A DNA stretch of 64,000 bases. Origin: Ehrlichia ruminantium str. Welgevonden. GTDB lineage: Bacteria; Pseudomonadota; Alphaproteobacteria; Rickettsiales; Anaplasmataceae. The notes beneath the pieces were generated by a model. It was not told the origin of the DNA, did no database searches, and was given only the letters and a program-made list of their open reading frames with translations. The translations under genes and the position numbers were made by a program. Every line of letters begins with the position of its first letter. Position 1 is the first letter of the stretch. Below, one piece after another: positions 59,463 to 64,000 of this stretch. The stretch covers positions 248,001 to 312,000 of the forward strand of contig NC_005295.2 in the NCBI RefSeq assembly GCF_000026005.1, given 5' to 3'.

Positions 59463-60080
59463 ATGCAAGTAGTCTATATTGTTAATATAATATTAGTATT
59501 TTGTATTGGTGGGGTTTTGTTTCCATATCTTTATTATACTAATAGCAGTAAAGTTGCTAAGTTTTATGTTTTTGATAACGCTAAGTTTGTGCAAGATCAG
59601 GATAATGATGTTGTATTGGGTAATTTGACTAAAAAGGTGAAATTATTACAAATAAATGGTGAGTCAGTTTCTGTAATAGACTTAGAAAAGTCATATGATA
59701 GCTTATTAAAACAAAAAAAAGAATTGGAAGATAAAGAATTGAAATTAAAAGCAATTGAACAACATAATAAGAATCAAGCTTTACGTTTGGAAAAAATAAA
59801 AGAAGATATAGTAAAATTGATTACTCTTGATATACAGGATAATCTCCAAAAAATACGTGGTATAGCAGCAATATATCAAAATATGCCAATAGACTTAGCT
59901 GTTAAGATATTTGAACTGTCAGATATGAATACATTATTATTAATTGTCAGTTATCTTGATGAAGCAACTTTGTCACGTATATTATCACATGTAAATAAGA
60001 GTATTGCTGAAAAGATTCGAAAAGTATCTACTGAGATGTCTATTAAGTGTAATTGTTCTAATACTAGTCTATTGTCTTAG
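59463..60080 (+). CDS. MotE/MgtE_N-like anchored coiled-coil protein
   Basis: A 205-residue protein: N-terminal hydrophobic helix (IVNIILVFCIGGVLFPYLYY), a charged coiled coil at about 75-120 (DLEKSYDSLLKQKKELEDKE), and an MgtE_N/MotE-like helical domain at about 125-195 (GIAAIYQNMPIDLAVKIFEL, LIVSYLDEATLSRILSHVNK). This architecture is that of MotE, which in alphaproteobacteria chaperones the flagellar protein MotC. I see no flagellar genes, so a different role, for instance as envelope scaffold, is likely (inference). Confidence 0.72.
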   Translation: MQVVYIVNIILVFCIGGVLFPYLYYTNSSKVAKFYVFDNAKFVQDQDNDVVLGNLTKKVKLLQINGESVSVIDLEKSYDSLLKQKKELEDKELKLKAIEQHNKNQALRLEKIKEDIVKLITLDIQDNLQKIRGIAAIYQNMPIDLAVKIFELSDMNTLLLIVSYLDEATLSRILSHVNKSIAEKIRKVSTEMSIKCNCSNTSLLS

Positions 60081-60693
60081 TTATATGAAGTTGATGAAGG
60101 TTTTGATAAATGACCTAGTATGAATATGTGAGTTATATAAGATAAGATGATAAAAGTTGTAGTGAATTTGTATAAAGAAAAATTAATGGCTTTTTAAATC
60201 CTAAAATGTAAACTTAGTATACTATTTATGTAAAAAAGTTAGTTGAGTTACTAGCTATATAATGATTAGTGTTGCCATATTATAATATGCGATGTTATTT
60301 AATTAAGTTTTTTACATGTAGTGCATGCAATGATTTATGTCGTGTAATTATAGTGTTATAGTATAAAAAAATTTTCTCATAATTTTAAAATATGTAATGT
60401 ATTATTAAAATACTTTCTAGAAGTAATTTTACTATATGCTTTGAGACAATATAATTTAGATTATCGATTAACCTACTTATATATTTATTACATATAATAT
60501 GTATAACCTTAAATATATTATTAAAGAGATAAAAAATATATGTTTCTTGTAAAGTTATTACAAATTTAGTGTATTTTGTTTAAATGTTATAAAATATGAA
60601 AAAACATAAATATACTTTATTTTAATATGAATGTTGAATGTATATTTACATTACTAAAACTATTAATAGAAAAAAATGTAAATAATTAAGGTA
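60081..60693. other. 613 bp intergenic gap
   Basis: AT-rich between convergent genes, with no supported feature. Confidence 0.5.
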
Positions 60694-61467
60694 TTATTTG
60701 TTAAATAGCATGTTATGTAAATATATCATGCCTTTCATTGTTAAATCTGGATCAATGTTCTTAATGAAATTTTTGTGATCAATAAATAAAATTGAATTTC
60801 CACCTGTTGCTACTATGTGTAAATCTTTGTTTTCCTCGTGTAATATTTGTTTTACAATCCCTTCGACCATAGCAATATATCCCCAGTATACGCCTGCTTC
60901 TATAGCGTAAAACAATGTATTATGTACTACTTTATTTACTTTAATTTGAGATATTTCTGGTAACAATGCTGTGTGTTGTCTCATACTTTGTGCCATAATA
61001 TGTGCTCCAGGAGTTATGACTTGTCCGTAGATGGATCTCTCTTTACTTATTAAATTAAATACTGTTGCAGTTCCCATACTTATTACTAATAAATTTTTAT
61101 TTGGGTATAGAGTAACTGCTCCTATGATACTTGCTAGTCTATCTGATCCTAATAATTTGTCGTTTAAATCTATCTTGATATTACAAATATCAGCGTGCTG
61201 ATTATTGATTATTGTAGGAGTTATATTGAAATAATGTGTACTTAGCTCTATCATTGGTTTTGTTATGCTTGGAACAACACTTGAGATAATGATATGAGTA
61301 ATTGTAAAATTATTAATATTTAACTGGTTTATTATTGTATTGAGAAAGAAGAAATATTCATCAGCTGTTCTTCTTGGTTGTGAAGATATCCTTAGCGTTT
61401 GTATTATTTGATTATTAATGCAAATTCCAAATTTAATATTTGTATTTCCTATATCTATTATTAACAT
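60694..61467 (-). CDS. coaX: Type III pantothenate kinase
   Basis: A 257-residue ASKHA-fold kinase. The first phosphate loop is [13 protein letters not shown]; the catalytic base motif is GSDRLASI (Asp retained); and [19 protein letters not shown] and VATGGNS are family features. The second acidic motif is changed: SMGTATVFN where most homologues have DxGTATTFD. It phosphorylates pantothenate, first step of CoA synthesis, and normally needs a monovalent cation. It starts 11 bases after the pyrD stop on the same strand, so the pair is an operon. Confidence 0.9.
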   Translation of the reverse strand: MLIIDIGNTNIKFGICINNQIIQTLRISSQPRRTADEYFFFLNTIINQLNINNFTITHIIISSVVPSITKPMIELSTHYFNITPTIINNQHADICNIKIDLNDKLLGSDRLASIIGAVTLYPNKNLLVISMGTATVFNLISKERSIYGQVITPGAHIMAQSMRQHTALLPEISQIKVNKVVHNTLFYAIEAGVYWGYIAMVEGIVKQILHEENKDLHIVATGGNSILFIDHKNFIKNIDPDLTMKGMIYLHNMLFNK

Positions 61468-61478
61468 TATTTTCTATA

Positions 61479-62519
61479 TCAATTGTTGTGTCCTATTGCA
61501 TGGCTTACTGTTGGAAAACCATCTGCAGATAATAGTTCTGCTAACTCGAGGCTAATTTTATTTGCTATATTAAATCCATGATATACTATAGCTGTATATA
61601 GCTGTATTAGTGATGCTCCAGCTTTTATTTTTTCGTATGCATGGTATCCACTACTCACTCCTCCACAGCCTATTAGTAAGAGTTTTTGTTGTGTAATTTT
61701 GTATACTTCAGATAAAACTTTGGTTGATAAATCAAATATTGGTTTTCCGCTTAGACCACCTTGTATATTTGTGTAAGAGTTTTCTAGTAATTTGTGATAT
61801 TCAGATGAAGTATTACTTATTATTAGACCAGATACCTTGTATTTTAGTGAAAGATCTACAATATCTTGTTTTTCATTATCACTAATATCTGGTGAAATTT
61901 TTAACATTATTGGTACAGATTCTGCATAATCTGTAAGTTTTCTGACTTGTGATATTGCTGTTAACAGCTCTGATAGTAACTCTTGTTTTTGAAAGTTCCG
62001 TAATCCAGGAGTATTAGGAGATGATATATTTAGTGTTATGTAATTACTAAGTCCATATATTTTTTTTACTAATTCAAAATAATCTTGAACTGGATTATGT
62101 GACGTTTTATTATACCCTATATTGATGCCAAATATACAGTGATTAAGTTTTGCATCATTTACTTTTTTTATTACAAAATCTATTCCTTTATTATTGAATC
62201 CTAAACTATTAATGATTGCTTCTTCTTTTACTAGTCGAAATACACGTGGTTTCTTATTTCCTTTTTGTGGGTATCTTGTTACAGTACCTACTTCAACAAA
62301 ACTAAAGCCAGTTGATAGTAAAGGCCTAATTACTTCAGCATTTTTATCAAAGCCAGCTGCTACTCCTATTGGTGTCTTAAGAGATTTGTTAAACAATGAA
62401 ATGTTAAGTGATCTTGGAAGATCAACTTTTTTTATTGGAATAAAATTATTTTTTAATGCAAAGATTGCCATTTTGTGAGCAATCTCTGGAGGAATATAAA
62501 ACAGTGCATTAGTAAACAT
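61479..62519 (-). CDS. pyrD: Dihydroorotate dehydrogenase, class 2
   Basis: A 346-residue FMN enzyme. Class 2 markers: N-terminal membrane-binding helices (FYIPPEIAHKMAIFALKN), PIGVAAGFDKNAEVI, FSFVEVGTVTRYPQKGN, the catalytic serine region NISSPNTPGLR, PIMLKISPDI and LIGCGGVSSGYHAYEKI. It oxidises dihydroorotate and passes electrons to ubiquinone in pyrimidine synthesis, consistent with the COQ9 gene in the window. First gene of the pyrD-coaX pair. Length is normal. Confidence 0.96.
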   Translation of the reverse strand: MFTNALFYIPPEIAHKMAIFALKNNFIPIKKVDLPRSLNISLFNKSLKTPIGVAAGFDKNAEVIRPLLSTGFSFVEVGTVTRYPQKGNKKPRVFRLVKEEAIINSLGFNNKGIDFVIKKVNDAKLNHCIFGINIGYNKTSHNPVQDYFELVKKIYGLSNYITLNISSPNTPGLRNFQKQELLSELLTAISQVRKLTDYAESVPIMLKISPDISDNEKQDIVDLSLKYKVSGLIISNTSSEYHKLLENSYTNIQGGLSGKPIFDLSTKVLSEVYKITQQKLLLIGCGGVSSGYHAYEKIKAGASLIQLYTAIVYHGFNIANKISLELAELLSADGFPTVSHAIGHNN

Positions 62520-62694
62520 GTACTATGGAACATAATATTAATGACTAGTTTATATGCTTGTACTTTTATTATGTCAATTTCTTATAAAATACTACTTGTA
62601 TAACTGGTTAAATACGTATAACAACTGTTAAGATAATGAAATGTATAGAATTATACTGTAAATTGCTTATACTAAAAGTTGAGAGGAATATAAT

Positions 62695-63279
62695 ATGAAT
62701 ATCTTATCCGTTGATAATGTGCAAGACTTACGAAATCTACATGCTATATCTCATCCTATTGAAAAAATAGATCAAGATGTTATAGCACTAGCTGATGATA
62801 TGATGAAAGTGATGGAAAATAGTAAAACTGTAGGATTATCTGCAGTACAGCTTGGCAGTCATAAGAGAATGTTTGTCATTAATATGTTTAGTGGATTATT
62901 TGATATGACACAGGATATTAAAGTATTGTCTGGGCATCACTCTTTACATGGTAAAAACATGGTATGTATCAATCCTGAGATCTTGAGTTTTTCTGCTGAA
63001 ACTGTTGATTTGTTTGAAGGATGTTCATCAGCTAAATCTTATGGGTTGATTAATATTACAAGACCAAGACATATGGATTTTAGATATACAGACTTATTTG
63101 GGAATAAATGTATAATAAGAGTTTATGGATGGTTGTCTAGGTGTATACAACATGAAATGGATCATTTAAATGGCATATTACTTGCTAATGTTGTAGATAA
63201 TATAAAAAATCATTGTGTACATAGTGTTTCTGAAGAAGAACATAGTGTAGTGCATATATTGCTTATGGCTAAAAAATGA
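62695..63279 (+). CDS. Divergent peptide deformylase-like protein
   Basis: A 194-residue protein with the three deformylase motifs in altered form: motif I SKTVGLSAVQLG (usual GVGLAAPQ), motif II EGCSS (usual EGCLS; metal Cys retained) and motif III QHEMDHLNGIL (HExxH metal ligands retained). The metal ligands are intact, so it may be an active metalloenzyme, but the substrate loops differ. A canonical def gene is expected elsewhere (inference); this would be a paralogue like the mitochondrial or type III forms. GAGAGG-like GAGAGGA lies upstream of ATG. It is monocistronic. Confidence 0.85.
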   Translation: MNILSVDNVQDLRNLHAISHPIEKIDQDVIALADDMMKVMENSKTVGLSAVQLGSHKRMFVINMFSGLFDMTQDIKVLSGHHSLHGKNMVCINPEILSFSAETVDLFEGCSSAKSYGLINITRPRHMDFRYTDLFGNKCIIRVYGWLSRCIQHEMDHLNGILLANVVDNIKNHCVHSVSEEEHSVVHILLMAKK

Positions 63280-64000
63280 AAATTATACAGATAGTGTTTA
63301 TGATAGATAGTGTATTGCTGTTTGATGTTTTTACTCAGTATTGTCTGTTTAGATTAGATGGTAATCATCTATATAATCTTAATGTATGTTTTCTATTTAT
63401 GATATGATTAGTTGTTATTCTGCTTATATTTTAGGCTGCAAGGCCTATTATGGGCTCTTAAGTTTTATTATGTGTGTGTTTACCATCGGCTATTTCAAGA
63501 AGCGTTTTTTGTGTTACATTCATAACTAATATAAGCAGTTTTACAATGATTTATTACTGCTAAGTTTTGTGTTGTATTCATACGTATTTTTAATAAGTAT
63601 GAATATGAACCTATATAAATATTTGTTAGTTCTAATGGTGTTTAAATTCTATATATAGTGTGATGTTCTGGATCTGTAAGCTTTTTGTTAAATTATTATA
63701 TGTAATAAACTATTATAAGAGTAAAGTTATTGTTAAATGTATATTTATTAAAGATACTTAATAATATCAATAATATTTGTTATGTAGCGTTATTAGTCAA
63801 AATCAGATTTAGTATTTTTAAGTTAAATAATTGATGTTAAGTTTTATATGGAAAATTTTGTCATAGTGTATGTTATTGGTTATAAATATGGACATTCTAA
63901 TTTGACAATACATACTTGATAGTAGTAAGCTTTTATTTATCTATATACTTTGTAGTGAAAGTTTATGATTTTTTAATAAATTTGTATTGTTACATATGGT
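63280..64000. other. Terminal 721 bp non-coding stretch
   Basis: No gene up to the window end. A GC-richer patch (63,433-63,515) includes a small hairpin TAGGC-TGCAAG-GCCTA and could be part of an RNA or a remnant; it lacks enough support for a call. Confidence 0.45.

Overview
The window looks like chromosome of an obligate intracellular alphaproteobacterium of the family Anaplasmataceae, genus Ehrlichia. Base composition is very AT-rich and about 72% of the window is coding. Long non-coding gaps carry 150-250 bp tandem repeats, which is the pattern reported for Ehrlichia ruminantium. I read the species as probably E. ruminantium, but a sister species cannot be excluded without a database search. 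There are no insertion sequences, prophage genes, CRISPR arrays or transposases.

Layout. 1-3.9 kb: the 3' part of a tandem-repeat membrane protein, then a compact three-gene cluster whose topology recalls PilM/GspL and PilN/PilO type assembly-platform proteins plus a small secreted Cys-containing protein. 4.7-9.3 kb: a PhnP-like metallo-hydrolase, decaying 216 bp repeats, and on the minus strand pstC followed by a remarkably short glutamine-synthetase-like ligase. 9.4-18.5 kb: alaS, a 2.1 kb gap holding a candidate structured RNA, then minus-strand sucC-sucD, rpsU (real start a TTG), pstS and a Sco1-type copper protein. 19.6-30.5 kb: cytochrome b561 and a nitronate-monooxygenase-like flavoprotein, an FbpB-type iron permease, an HlyD-type adaptor, a COQ9 protein, RNase J and a small membrane protein.

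32.1-47.6 kb is one long information-processing block: rpsL-rpsG-fusA-tuf-tRNA-Trp-secE-nusG-rplK-rplA-rplJ-rplL-rpoB-rpoC. It joins the usual str operon to the L11/rif operon through a tuf gene, as expected after recombination between two tuf copies. 48.9-64 kb: bioF, tRNA-Arg(CCU), a YqaA/DedA-like protein, rnhB, a 1529-residue protein with a beta-helix resembling FapA/DUF342, mnhE/mrpE, a MotE/MgtE_N-like anchored coiled-coil protein, pyrD-coaX and a divergent peptide deformylase.

How the genes work together: the metabolic genes (sucCD, bioF, coaX, pyrD, COQ9, Sco1, b561) fit an aerobic TCA/respiratory lifestyle that retains cofactor and pyrimidine synthesis. Uptake systems (pstS, pstC, fbpB) are scattered rather than kept in operons. 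HlyD implies type I secretion.

Most notable observations: (1) two independent repeat arrays (24.1-24.8 kb and 51.4-52.2 kb) contain duplicated 3' ends of the adjacent genes (hlyD-like and rnhB), so tandem duplication of gene tails followed by decay seems to build the intergenic DNA; (2) a minimal 268-residue glutamine-synthetase-like enzyme keeps the catalytic residues without the N-terminal domain; (3) a candidate ncRNA sits at 12,986-13,076; (4) PilM/PilN-like, MotE-like and FapA-like proteins occur in an organism for which I see no pilus or flagellar genes here.
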